Assembly (NCBI GenBank): GCA_000432135.1
Contig: HF990525.1
Coordinates: forward strand, 1 to 14,382
DNA length: 14,382 nucleotides
Reading direction: 5' to 3'
DNA from: Firmicutes bacterium CAG:124
Lineage (GTDB): Bacteria > Bacillota > Clostridia > Oscillospirales > Oscillospiraceae
The notes beneath the pieces are model-generated. The model was not told where the DNA came from. It worked only from the letters and a program-made list of their open reading frames with translations, and did no database searches. The translations under genes and the position numbers were made by a program. Positions 1 to 6,719 of this stretch are shown piece after piece; the first letter of the stretch is position 1, and every line of letters begins with the position of its first letter.

Positions 1-33
1 CGTTGGGAGTTTTCAGATACACCCTAGATTTTA

Positions 34-56
34 GTCTCAAAATGCTCTTTTGAGAC
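34..56. repeat. Perfect 9-bp inverted repeat (GTCTCAAAA, 5-nt loop)
   Basis: Arms GTCTCAAAA (34-42) and TTTTGAGAC (48-56) flank the loop TGCTC. It lies about 93 bases downstream of the spoIIR stop. Read on the minus strand, the hairpin is preceded by GGGGCT and followed by TAAAATCT, so it lacks a clean U-tract and is at best a weak terminator. The GGGGCTGTCTCAAAA string also resembles the kind of terminal sequence seen at insertion-sequence ends. The window ends before this can be decided. The rest of positions 1-148 shows no gene. Confidence 0.5.
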
Positions 57-148
57 AGCCCCACTTTTCTTGTACTTGTTCATGCGCAGGCAGCTCTGCC
101 ATATCGCGGGTTCGGCAGCATCATGCCCGGCAGCGGATTTTATGGCGC

Positions 149-757
149 TTATTCCCCAAACAGGTATTTTTTCAGCGCCTGCAGCAGCTCCAGAGAACGG
201 AACTTGACCGTGTACGCGCCGTTTGCGCGGGTCATGAGGCCGATCTCGGCGTCTGAGAAGCCGCCTGCCGCGGCTGCGTCGACGAAGCCGTCCGTTGTGG
301 CCGGGACGCAGAGGGAGGGGAAGATCACGCACCACCAGTTGTGCCCCGCGCCCTCCCCGATGGTCACGCGCAGCGACTGATACACGCCGGACGGCAGCGA
401 AAACGTGTCATAGTCGCGCGTTGGGAACAGCTCGCGGCGGAAGCTGACGCAGGCGGTGTCCCCGCTCCCCTGCCGCCGCAGCTCCGCGTTTGCCGCCGCT
501 TCGAGCGCGGGAAGCTGCGCCGTGATCGCCTGCTTCGCGTCGGACGCATCAGAAAGCACGTTCTGCGCCTCGCGCAGAACAGCGTCGCGCACACGGAGCT
601 TCACAGCCTGATCCACATCGGAGTCGGAATTTGCCACGACGTGCAGGCGGATGATCTTTTCCGCCATGCGCTGGCTCTGCGCCTGCAAAGCGGCGCAGGC
701 CGTCACGGTAAGTACGCTGATGCCCAACAACACAAGAGAAATGATCCGTTTTTTCAT
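149..757 (-). CDS. spoIIR: Stage II sporulation protein R (SpoIIR)
   Basis: This is the secreted sporulation signalling protein made in the forespore. In Bacillus it crosses to the intermembrane space and triggers SpoIIGA to process pro-sigma-E in the mother cell. The 202-residue product begins with a basic, hydrophobic N-terminus (residues 1-22) that serves as signal peptide or anchor. It then shows the family block RLHVVANSDSDVDQ at 37-50, running on to RVRDAVL, and GHNWWCVIFPSLC at 138-150. Length fits the family. I chose ATG at 757 because GGACGG (771-766) lies 8 bases upstream; an in-frame GTG at 766 sits inside the hairpin and is less likely. It is the last gene of the thrH-DUF1015-ispE run but is cut off from it by a terminator. 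A lipobox-like VTAC (residues 18-21) is present; whether it is lipidated is unknown. Confidence 0.93.
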   Translation of the reverse strand: MKKRIISLVLLGISVLTVTACAALQAQSQRMAEKIIRLHVVANSDSDVDQAVKLRVRDAVLREAQNVLSDASDAKQAITAQLPALEAAANAELRRQGSGDTACVSFRRELFPTRDYDTFSLPSGVYQSLRVTIGEGAGHNWWCVIFPSLCVPATTDGFVDAAAAGGFSDAEIGLMTRANGAYTVKFRSLELLQALKKYLFGE

Positions 758-764
758 AAAAAAC

Positions 765-801
765 ACCGTCCAAACTGCTTTTTACAGACAGTTTAGACGG
801 T
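765..801 (-). terminator. ispE terminator / spoIIR RBS-masking hairpin
   Basis: On the minus strand, ACCGTCTAAACTG (801-789) pairs with CAGTTTGGACGGT (777-765), 13 bp including one G-U pair, with an 11-base loop. The stem is followed by G and six T (763-758), and then directly by the spoIIR ATG at 757-755. It begins 12 bases past the ispE stop, so it is a good intrinsic terminator for ispE. The 3' arm contains GGACGG, the only ribosome-binding-like sequence for spoIIR, so the folded form would also hide that site. The structure is seen; its dual function is inference. Confidence 0.8.
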
Positions 802-818
802 ATTTTATTGATTTATAC
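790..818 (-). promoter_or_regulatory. Candidate sigma-F (forespore) promoter of spoIIR
   Basis: On the minus strand, GTATA (818-814) is followed after 15 bases by GTCTAAACT (798-790). This fits the sigma-F pattern GYATA then GGnnAnAnT, except for one T in place of the second G. In Bacillus, spoIIR is transcribed by sigma-F, which makes a forespore promoter here expected. The -35 overlaps the end of ispE and the -10 lies inside the first arm of the terminator hairpin. The predicted start, near 784-781, falls in the loop. Confidence 0.6.
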
Positions 819-1718
819 GGTCTTTGCCAGGAAAATCTGACTGTATTTGTCCTTGAGCATCGTGCAGGCGACGGTCGCGTATTCAAACGAATCGTAGATG
901 CCGAACACGGCGGAGCCGGAGCCGGTCATCTGCGCACCGTACGCGCCGTAGGTGTACATCATGGAGCGGATATAATTGATGTCGAAATGCTTCTGCATGA
1001 CGACAGGCTCAAACACGTTGCACAGGCTGCCGCCGATGCCGAGCAGATCGCCCTTCTGGAGGTTCAGCTGCATGACCTTCTGATCCGGACGCTTTTCGAT
1101 GAACGTCTCGTCGAGCGCCTGATACAGCTCCGGCGTGGAGACGGAGAAATCCGGCTTGCAGATCACGACGAAGAACTCCGGCGCGGGCGGGAGCCGCGTC
1201 AGCAGCTCGCCCTTCCCTTCGACCAGCGCCGTGCCGCCCATGACGCAGAACGGCACGTCGGAGCCGACCTGCGCGCCAAGCTCGCAGAGCGCGGGAATGG
1301 ACAGCGGGCTGTCATACGCACGGTTCAGCGCCCGCAGGACGGCCGCCGCGTCGGCGCTGCCGCCGCCGAGGCCAGCCTCGAGCGGAATGCGCTTGTTGAT
1401 GAAGATCTCCAGCCCCTCCGGCTTCTTGCCGATGCGGGCATAGAACGCCTCGGCGGCCTTCCACGCAAGATTTTCCCTGTCCTGCGGCAGACCGCAGGTG
1501 ACAAGCTCCGGTTCGGTATTTTCGTCCGCGTCCGGCGGAAGGACCTCGCGGTAGCAGTGGATCTGCCAGCCCTCGCAGCCGACCGTAACATGCACATCGT
1601 CGTGCAGGGAAACGGTCTGCATGATGGAGCGGAGATTATGATAGCCGTCCTCGCGCTTATCCAGAACGTCCAGCGTTAGATTGACCTTGGCAAATGCGCC
1701 CTCGGTAAGCTCCTTCAT
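813..1718 (-). CDS. ispE: 4-diphosphocytidyl-2-C-methyl-D-erythritol kinase (IspE)
   Basis: This cytoplasmic GHMP-family kinase phosphorylates 4-diphosphocytidyl-2-C-methyl-D-erythritol with ATP, the fourth step of the MEP pathway to IPP and DMAPP. The 301-residue product has the expected pieces in order. AFAKVNLTLDV near residue 8 includes the catalytic lysine (K11). The ATP-binding glycine loop PLEAGLGGGSADAAA lies at 112-126. GSDVPF holds the catalytic aspartate (D154), and MTGSGSAVFG at 264-273 is the third GHMP motif. The start codon overlaps the stop of the upstream DUF1015 gene by one base (TAATG), which suggests translational coupling. A strong hairpin follows the stop. In many Clostridia ispE sits near sporulation genes; here spoIIR is immediately downstream. 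Confidence 0.96.
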   Translation of the reverse strand: MKELTEGAFAKVNLTLDVLDKREDGYHNLRSIMQTVSLHDDVHVTVGCEGWQIHCYREVLPPDADENTEPELVTCGLPQDRENLAWKAAEAFYARIGKKPEGLEIFINKRIPLEAGLGGGSADAAAVLRALNRAYDSPLSIPALCELGAQVGSDVPFCVMGGTALVEGKGELLTRLPPAPEFFVVICKPDFSVSTPELYQALDETFIEKRPDQKVMQLNLQKGDLLGIGGSLCNVFEPVVMQKHFDINYIRSMMYTYGAYGAQMTGSGSAVFGIYDSFEYATVACTMLKDKYSQIFLAKTV

Positions 1719-2962
1719 TACGCCTTGATCTTTCTGCCTTCCAGATAGTAGCGCTTCTCGCGGCTGTGGCCCATGGAGAAGGTCTTTCTCGGCAGAACGC
1801 CGTCGGCGATGACGCCGCGGAACAGCTGGCTCTTTTCCATGGCGGGCAGCAGGAAGCCGATGGCATTTTCCTGCTTTGCAAAGCCGATGAGCGCGTCGTC
1901 GTCATGGATATAGTCGATCTCGCCCGCATTTTCCTTCAGATAATCATCGAGGAAGTGCTGCAGGATGCCGACGGCCAGCTCACCCTTGTTCTTATCGAGG
2001 ACGATGGTGCCGGACTCTTCGCCCGCGTACCACTTGACCGGGAAGCCCTCTGCACCTGCGCAGGCCTCTTCAAGCGCTTTGAGCAGCTTCTTCGGTTCGG
2101 TTTTGAAGATCACACGGTGGATGGGCTCGAAGACCTGTGCCGGGTCGTGGATGTTTTCCAGCTCGACAAGCGCATAGCGCGCCGGATGGTTCGAAAGATC
2201 GACGCCGGGGTTGTTCTTTTTCAGCTCTTCGTAGCAGCTCTTCGCGGTAGCCAGAGAGTGGTTGCCATCGCCGACGGCGAAGACCATCGGGGTGCCCTTG
2301 AGGCCGGTGTACTTCTCGCCAACGGTGGCAGTGTACTCGGTCAGCGCCTTATTGAACTCGTCAACGTCCTTGCCCTCGACGAGCCAGCCGGTGATGTGGC
2401 CGCCGTCCTCCATGAGATCGAAATCATAGATCTTCTTGAGAGAATCCTTCTTCGCGGCGATCGGCTCGATGAGCTTCTTGTCGTGGTCGTCGCAGAGCAT
2501 GAGTACGTGCGGCAGCTCGATGGGCGCGTCGCGGCGGACACGCTGACGCGGCGGAATGCGCTCCGGCACGGTGCGCTCTGTGGCGCGGATGGCACTGGTC
2601 GCGCCGGGGGTGTAGTCATACGCGTCGAGGTCGACCATGCCGACAAGGCCCTCGCGGATGGAGCCGTTTTCGAGCGTGCGCTCGACATAGACGAAGCTGT
2701 TGGGATAGACCGTGAACACGCCGTCTTCCATATACTTTTTCATGGTGGCGTTGATCTCGGCGGTGTGCTCCGCTTCCTTCTCGGTGCCAAGCTCGGCTTC
2801 GGGGAGGATGAGGTTGATGGTGGACACAGCGCCCTCGGCGTTCTTGCGCACGCGGTCCCAGTACGCCTGATCGGACGTGAACTGGTCGCAGGCAATGACC
2901 GCCCACTTTTCCATATGGTCTGTTTTGGGCATCAGGATATCAGCGGGTAAAAATGCGTTCAT
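1718..2962 (-). CDS. DUF1015 family protein
   Basis: This 414-residue soluble protein belongs to the DUF1015 family, recognised by the N-terminal block AVIACDQFTSDQAYW (21-35), the basic stretch RATERTVPERIPPRQRVRR (126-144), GDGNHSLATAK (231-241), and the C-terminal LPRKTFSMG followed by KRYYLEG. No signal peptide or membrane segment is visible. The biochemical role of the family is not established. From family knowledge, it often sits beside serine biosynthesis genes (serA, serC) in Firmicutes. Here it directly follows a phosphoserine-phosphatase-like gene with a 35-base gap. The start at 2962 is supported by AAAGGTG 7 bases upstream. Its stop overlaps the ispE start. A role in serine or phosphoserine metabolism is a context-based guess only. 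Confidence 0.9.
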   Translation of the reverse strand: MNAFLPADILMPKTDHMEKWAVIACDQFTSDQAYWDRVRKNAEGAVSTINLILPEAELGTEKEAEHTAEINATMKKYMEDGVFTVYPNSFVYVERTLENGSIREGLVGMVDLDAYDYTPGATSAIRATERTVPERIPPRQRVRRDAPIELPHVLMLCDDHDKKLIEPIAAKKDSLKKIYDFDLMEDGGHITGWLVEGKDVDEFNKALTEYTATVGEKYTGLKGTPMVFAVGDGNHSLATAKSCYEELKKNNPGVDLSNHPARYALVELENIHDPAQVFEPIHRVIFKTEPKKLLKALEEACAGAEGFPVKWYAGEESGTIVLDKNKGELAVGILQHFLDDYLKENAGEIDYIHDDDALIGFAKQENAIGFLLPAMEKSQLFRGVIADGVLPRKTFSMGHSREKRYYLEGRKIKA

Positions 2963-2997
2963 CTTGAATCACCTTTCACATTAAATTTTCATATCAA

Positions 2998-3600
2998 TCA
3001 GGCCATAGCGGCCTTGATTCCATTGAGAAGTTCGTTGTAAGTCTCAAACGCGGGCAGCTGGGGATAATCGGCCTTGATCCTGTCCGTTGAGCGGAAGAGG
3101 AAGCCGGCCTTGCTGGCCAGGATCATTTCCAGATCGTTGTAGCTGTCGCCGGAAGCGATGGTCTCAAATCCCATGGACTGCAGCGCCCGGACGGTCGTAA
3201 GCTTGGAATGCGCGCAGCGCATTTTGATGCCGCAGAGCATCCCGTCTCTGTCGACCTCGAGCGAATTGCAGAAGATCGTCGGCCAGCCGAGCTTTTTCAT
3301 GAGCGGCTGCGCAAATTCTTCAAATGTGTCGCTGACGATGATGGCCTGCGTCTGCGCGCGCAGCTCGTCCAGAAAGTCCTTTGCGCCGGGCAGCGGGTCG
3401 ATCTGCGCGATCACGTCCTGAATCTGCTTCAGGCCCAGCCCGTGCTCGCGCAGGATGTCCATGCGCCAGCGCATGAGCTTGTCATAATCCGGCTCGTCGC
3501 GCGTGGTGCGGCGCAGCTCCGGGATGCCGCTGACCTCGGAGAATGCGATCCATATCTCGGGCACCAGAACGCCCTCAAGATCCAGGCAGGTAATATACAT
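2998..3600 (-). CDS. thrH: ThrH-type HAD phosphatase (phosphoserine phosphatase / homoserine phosphotransferase)
   Basis: This 200-residue haloacid-dehalogenase-family enzyme closely resembles Pseudomonas ThrH, which removes phosphate from phosphoserine and can pass it to homoserine. Motif I is CLDLEGVLVPEIWIAF (5-20), with D7 and E9; the DLEGV form is typical of ThrH rather than the usual DxDxT. Motif II is IIVSDTFEEF (S90, D91). K133 is the likely motif III lysine, and GDSYND (151-156) is motif IV. The start at 3600 is set by AGAGGG about 9 bases upstream and by the alignment to ThrH. A longer in-frame reading to 4107 would run antisense over the DUF378 gene and is not used. First gene of the thrH-DUF1015-ispE transcript, behind a sigma-A promoter. 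It could act mainly in serine synthesis. Confidence 0.9.
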   Translation of the reverse strand: MYITCLDLEGVLVPEIWIAFSEVSGIPELRRTTRDEPDYDKLMRWRMDILREHGLGLKQIQDVIAQIDPLPGAKDFLDELRAQTQAIIVSDTFEEFAQPLMKKLGWPTIFCNSLEVDRDGMLCGIKMRCAHSKLTTVRALQSMGFETIASGDSYNDLEMILASKAGFLFRSTDRIKADYPQLPAFETYNELLNGIKAAMA

Positions 3601-3661
3601 CGGTATGTCCCTCTGCTGAAAAAATTTTTGGAAGCCTAAAAAAATAAAAGGCTCTATGTTC

Positions 3662-3689
3662 ATTATACAAAATCCTGCCGTAAAAGCAA
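3662..3689 (-). promoter_or_regulatory. Sigma-A promoter for thrH-DUF1015-ispE
   Basis: On the minus strand, TTGCTT (3689-3684), 16 bases, then a perfect TATAAT (3667-3662). The predicted start is near 3655, giving a leader of about 55 bases before thrH. The -10 is perfect, the -35 matches at four positions. Confidence 0.75.
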
Positions 3690-3717
3690 CAGGTATTTCA
3701 AGTTTTTTGCCGAGGAC

Positions 3718-3746
3718 GTATGAAGCGGCCGATCCGTGCCATACTA
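3718..3746 (+). promoter_or_regulatory. Candidate sigma-G (late forespore) promoter of the DUF378 gene
   Basis: GTATG (3718-3722), 17 bases, then CATACTA (3740-3746). The -10 is an exact match to the sigma-G consensus CATnnTA, and GTATG fits the -35 pattern GHATR; Bacillus sites most often use 17-18 bases. The predicted start near 3753 leaves room for the AAGGAG site at 3764-3769. No sigma-A promoter was seen for this gene. Confidence 0.55.
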
Positions 3747-3749
3747 TCT

Positions 3750-3769
3750 TTGATTCTAAAATCAAGGAG
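3750..3769 (+). promoter_or_regulatory. Small hairpin abutting the RBS of the DUF378 gene
   Basis: TTGATT (3750-3755) and AATCAA (3760-3765) can pair around the loop CTAA. The 3' arm shares its last two bases with the ribosome binding site AAGGAG (3764-3769), 8 bases before the ATG. The stem is AT-rich and weak, so any effect on translation is speculative. Confidence 0.35.
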
Positions 3770-3777
3770 ATGGACGT

Positions 3778-3978
3778 ATGGACACACTTTGTCTGATCCT
3801 CGCCATTATCGGCGCTGTCAACTGGGGGCTTGTGGGCTTTGCGCGGTTCGATCTGGTCGCGTGGATCTTCGGCGGGCAGACCGCAGGCGTCAGCCGCGTG
3901 ATCTACGCGATTGTAGGCATCGCGGGGCTCTGGTGCATCACGATGCTCTTCCGGAAGCGCAGCCGCCCGGAGGCATAA
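3778..3978 (+). CDS. DUF378 family small membrane protein (YuzA-like)
   Basis: A 66-residue protein with two hydrophobic segments (about 3-21 and 41-58) joined by a short loop. The first contains the family signature IGAVNWGLVG (11-20), followed by FDLVAWIFGG, and the second reads SRVIYAIVGIAGLW; the tail FRKRSRPEA is basic and presumably cytoplasmic. This matches DUF378 proteins such as Bacillus YuzA in length and motifs. Function is unknown. The ATG at 3778 has AAGGAG 8 bases upstream. It stands alone on the plus strand, divergent from thrH and convergent with the TSCPD gene. The promoter looks like a late forespore one, so a spore-related role is possible. Confidence 0.9.
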   Translation: MDTLCLILAIIGAVNWGLVGFARFDLVAWIFGGQTAGVSRVIYAIVGIAGLWCITMLFRKRSRPEA

Positions 3979-4089
3979 GACTTCATGTATGCGTATCACA
4001 CCACGAAAATCCGCAGCTACTGATGCATGAAGCGTTTGCGCATCCTTTCCGGCTGCCCCGCAGGGGCGCAGAACTGGCACATTTCTTAA

Positions 4090-4113
4090 TTTGCTATGCT
4101 TTTGCATAGCAAA
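4090..4113. repeat. AT-rich hairpin TTTGCTATGC / GCATAGCAAA
   Basis: Ten-base arms (4090-4099 and 4104-4113) surround the loop TTTT. It lies between the convergent DUF378 and TSCPD genes, directly beside the stronger terminator and sharing two of its bases. Neither strand has a U-tract after it, so it is probably an accessory element or 3' stabiliser. The remaining intergenic DNA (3979-4089) shows only a small GCCCC/GGGGC hairpin and no gene. Confidence 0.5.
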
Positions 4114-4150
4114 AATACCGGACGCTGGAGACTCCTGCGTCCGGTATTTT
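4112..4150. terminator. Bidirectional intrinsic terminator between convergent genes
   Basis: AAAATACCGGACGC (4112-4125) and GCGTCCGGTATTTT (4137-4150) form a perfect 14-bp stem; the loop can add GGAG/CTCC pairing. On the minus strand the stem runs out into TATTTTTGC, ending the ybaK-to-TSCPD operon; on the plus strand it ends in TATTTT, ending the DUF378 transcript. Its core CCGGACGC/GCGTCCGG recurs at 9910-9944. Confidence 0.85.
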
Positions 4151-4185
4151 CAGGTCCGGGGGTGGCGGCAGCGTGTCCGTGTTTT

Positions 4186-4449
4186 TCAGGCTTCCTCTGC
4201 CAGCTTTTCCCTGGCCTTTTTCAGCGCGCTCGCGAGCTGGTCGGGACAGGAGGTTTCTTTCATGCCGCAGTGGATGCCGTCGAGGCGTTCGATCACGGTG
4301 TCGATGTCCATGCCTTCGACGAGCTTGGAAATGCCCTGCAGGTTGCCGTTGCAGCCGCCGATGAATTCAATATTCTTGACGGTCTTTCCGTCCACGTCAA
4401 ATAAAATTTCCTGCGAGCAGGTGCCTTTGGTTCTGTAAGTAAAGTGCAT
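4186..4449 (-). CDS. TSCPD domain protein (TIGR03905 type)
   Basis: An 87-residue cytoplasmic protein with the literal TSCPD motif at 66-70. The family is named for this motif, which also occurs in B12-dependent ribonucleotide reductases. Four cysteines (C11, C33 in IGGCNGN, C61 and C68) are spaced as in the small stand-alone members, so metal or Fe-S binding is plausible but not proven. The function of the stand-alone proteins is unknown. The ATG at 4449 is preferred over an upstream in-frame start because AAGGAG lies 8 bases before it. It is the last gene of the operon, 44 bases after the ABC transporter, and is followed by a strong terminator. Confidence 0.88.
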   Translation of the reverse strand: MHFTYRTKGTCSQEILFDVDGKTVKNIEFIGGCNGNLQGISKLVEGMDIDTVIERLDGIHCGMKETSCPDQLASALKKAREKLAEEA

Positions 4450-4493
4450 ATTTGTTTCTCCTTTTTGTTTCGTCAAATCGCAGAGCGATGAGT

Positions 4494-6119
4494 TTACATA
4501 ACGATTTCTCCGTCCCGGATGCGGAGCACCTTGGTGAAGCTGTCCAAAAACTCCGGGGAATAATTGTGCATGGCGACGATCAGGATCTCGCAGGGCAGCT
4601 GCGCGATCTGCTTTTCCAGCTCGACGCGTGTTTTTTCGTCAAGGCCCGCCGCCGGTTCGTCCAGCATGACAAGGCTTCCCTTACGCCAGAGCGTCCGGGC
4701 CAGGTCGAGCCTGCGCTCTTCGCCGCCGGAAAGGGCGTGCTCCTCGCCGCCGATCTGCGTGTCCATGGACGCGCCGCGCTCGGCGTACCATTTGGAAAGT
4801 CCGGCATCCGCAAGCGTCTTTGTCAGCGCCTCGTCCTGTTGCGCCGTACCGGAGAACATGGTGAGATTGTCGCGGATGGAGGCGCTGTAGACAAAGGTTT
4901 TCTGGGATAACAGCGTAACCTGTCTGCGGAAATCCTCATAGCGGTAATCGCGGCAGGGGCGGCCATTGATCGCGTACTCCCCTTCTGCGGCGTACATGGA
5001 GGCCAGCACCTTCAGAAGCGTCGACTTTCCCGCCCCGCTCTCGCCGAGCAGCGCGACGCGGTCGCCCTTCCGGAGCGTCAGATCAACATGCTTTAAAATC
5101 TCACGATCATCCCTGCGGCAGGAGATATCGTTCAGTGTGACCGTCTTGATCTGCGTCAGCGGTTCACTTCCCCAGCTGTCCGCCTCGTCCGTCGGCGCGT
5201 CCAGAAATGCGAGGACGCGCTTGCAGACCGCCGAGGCGGCGATGGTCGAGGAATAGCGTTCGCTGATGATCTGCACCGGTCCGGCAACGAAATTCATGAG
5301 GCCTGCAAAGGTAATGAGCGCCGGGAGCGTGATGACGCCGCGCGTGACGAAGAACAGGCCGAGCACCCACGTGCCGAGCACGACGAGATTGCCGCAGCCG
5401 TAGGCTCCCGCGTATAAAATTCTGCGGATGCGGCGGGAGCGGAGCTTTTTCCGATAAAGGGTTTCGTTTGCCTCGTCATGGGCATGGTTGATGCCGGAGA
5501 AAGCGTTGAAAATTTTCAGCTGGAAGAAGCCGGAGAAGATCTGTGTGATCGCCGTCAGATAGCGGGCTTTTGCCTGCTGCTCGTTCTCCTGATGCGCCTG
5601 CAGGCGCTTTTCCGTCAGCTTCGGGAACGCCGCCGTCAGCACACTGACGGCGATCATGATCAGGGTCATGACCGGCTGGATGGCAATAGCAGAGGCGACC
5701 GCCAGCAGGAAGCAGCAGATCTGAAAATAAATTTCGCCCAGCGCCGCGACGTAATCCTGCTGGATGGTGTCCACGTCATTCTGCACAAGGGACAGGCAGG
5801 AGCCGTCGTCCTTTTCGCTTTTTTCCATATAGCTGAGCGCTTCGATCTTCCGCACAGCGTCGGCGCGGAGGTCACGGCCGACACGCTGCACAATGATATC
5901 GCGCGAATAATCCAGCAGGAAAGCGAAAAAAGTCTCAATACAGAGGTAAAACAGCGTCACAAGCGCGATTTTCCATACGCGCGAGAGGTCGCCCTCCATG
6001 GCGCTGTCGGCAAACGTGCCAAGCAAAAAGGACATGAACACAGACGAACCGGCCGCCAGAAGGTTGGACACAAGGAACAGCGCAACAGATGAGCGGTTTT
6101 TGCGGTAATAGCGCTTCAT
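4494..6119 (-). CDS. ABC exporter half-transporter (fused permease and ATPase)
   Basis: A 541-residue type IV ABC exporter subunit that should work as a dimer in the cytoplasmic membrane. The N-terminal permease half (to about 300) has hydrophobic segments near 11-35, 48-70, 132-165, 240-260 and 265-285. The ATPase half has Walker A GESGAGKST (359-367), the Q-loop glutamine (Q406), signature LSGGE (463-467), Walker B LVMLDEP (483-489) and the switch histidine H518. All catalytic residues are present, so it should be active. The substrate cannot be told from sequence. AAGGAGG lies 5 bases before the ATG, 18 bases after the lipoprotein gene. With one gene only, a homodimer is likely, though a partner elsewhere is possible. 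Confidence 0.92.
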   Translation of the reverse strand: MKRYYRKNRSSVALFLVSNLLAAGSSVFMSFLLGTFADSAMEGDLSRVWKIALVTLFYLCIETFFAFLLDYSRDIIVQRVGRDLRADAVRKIEALSYMEKSEKDDGSCLSLVQNDVDTIQQDYVAALGEIYFQICCFLLAVASAIAIQPVMTLIMIAVSVLTAAFPKLTEKRLQAHQENEQQAKARYLTAITQIFSGFFQLKIFNAFSGINHAHDEANETLYRKKLRSRRIRRILYAGAYGCGNLVVLGTWVLGLFFVTRGVITLPALITFAGLMNFVAGPVQIISERYSSTIAASAVCKRVLAFLDAPTDEADSWGSEPLTQIKTVTLNDISCRRDDREILKHVDLTLRKGDRVALLGESGAGKSTLLKVLASMYAAEGEYAINGRPCRDYRYEDFRRQVTLLSQKTFVYSASIRDNLTMFSGTAQQDEALTKTLADAGLSKWYAERGASMDTQIGGEEHALSGGEERRLDLARTLWRKGSLVMLDEPAAGLDEKTRVELEKQIAQLPCEILIVAMHNYSPEFLDSFTKVLRIRDGEIVM

Positions 6120-6137
6120 GGCGGCCTCCTTTTCGGT

Positions 6138-6704
6138 TTAGTAATACTTGATCTCCGAGCGGTGCGCCTCCAGCAGATTGTCCAGGTATTGCTCGACATA
6201 TTTCGTCATCTGCTCCGGCGGGTTCACCTTTGTAAATTCCAGTCCATGCTGCGCGCAGTATTCCTGCCCGAGCGTATCGCGCAGTCTCTGCCGCAGCATC
6301 CTGCGGGGAAGCTGCTCCGCGACCATATCGAAATACTGTTCGGTGGTGATCCCCATTTTTGTGCACCACTCCTCGATATAGCTTCGCACTTCCTCGTATT
6401 CTTCGTAGTTTTTCCGCTGTCCAGCCATCTCTGCGTCCACCTCTTCCTGTGTGACGGAAAGGCCGCGCTGCTCCGCCTCATCGAGCATGATGAGGTTCAG
6501 CAGGATCTGATCCAGTGCGTCCGCGTCGCTGACGGTTTTGTCTCCTGTGACGTTGATCTGGTTTTCCTTTTCATACGCGACTTCGCTCTGCAAAATCTGC
6601 GTATTCTTGTAGGTCGCAACAACCGGGTCGTCCGACGTCTGCTTCTGACAGGCTGTCAGGAAAAGCAGAAGAAAACACAGCACAGGTATCATTCGTGATT
6701 TCAT
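6138..6704 (-). CDS. Lipoprotein with SurA/PrsA-like N-terminal domain
   Basis: A 188-residue secreted lipoprotein. The signal peptide MKSRMIPVLCFLLLFLTAC ends in the lipobox LTAC, placing the lipidated cysteine at residue 19. The mature part starts with a polar linker, then VVATYKNTQILQSEVAYE and a helical region (about 60-180), the pattern of the SurA N-terminal chaperone domain found in PrsA-type foldases. It is too short to contain a parvulin PPIase domain, so it is a chaperone-only form or something that shares the fold. The start is supported by AAGGAG 6 bases upstream. It sits between the deacylase (15-base gap) and the ABC exporter (18-base gap), so a role with exported proteins is reasonable but unproven. 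Confidence 0.8.
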   Translation of the reverse strand: MKSRMIPVLCFLLLFLTACQKQTSDDPVVATYKNTQILQSEVAYEKENQINVTGDKTVSDADALDQILLNLIMLDEAEQRGLSVTQEEVDAEMAGQRKNYEEYEEVRSYIEEWCTKMGITTEQYFDMVAEQLPRRMLRQRLRDTLGQEYCAQHGLEFTKVNPPEQMTKYVEQYLDNLLEAHRSEIKYY

Positions 6705-6719
6705 GGCGCTCTCCTTTCG

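Noticed and set aside
1766..2950. A 394-residue open frame antisense to the DUF1015 gene
   Set aside because: Mirrors the codon pattern of DUF1015 and has no RBS or family match.
3985..4023. A 12-codon reading frame starting ATGTATGCG after the DUF378 gene
   Set aside because: No ribosome binding site, no promoter, and too short to support.
2998..4107. Long 369-residue reading of the thrH frame extending upstream to 4107
   Set aside because: The extension runs antisense through the DUF378 gene, lacks any family similarity, and passes the perfect TATAAT promoter; the ThrH match and the RBS both place the start at 3600.
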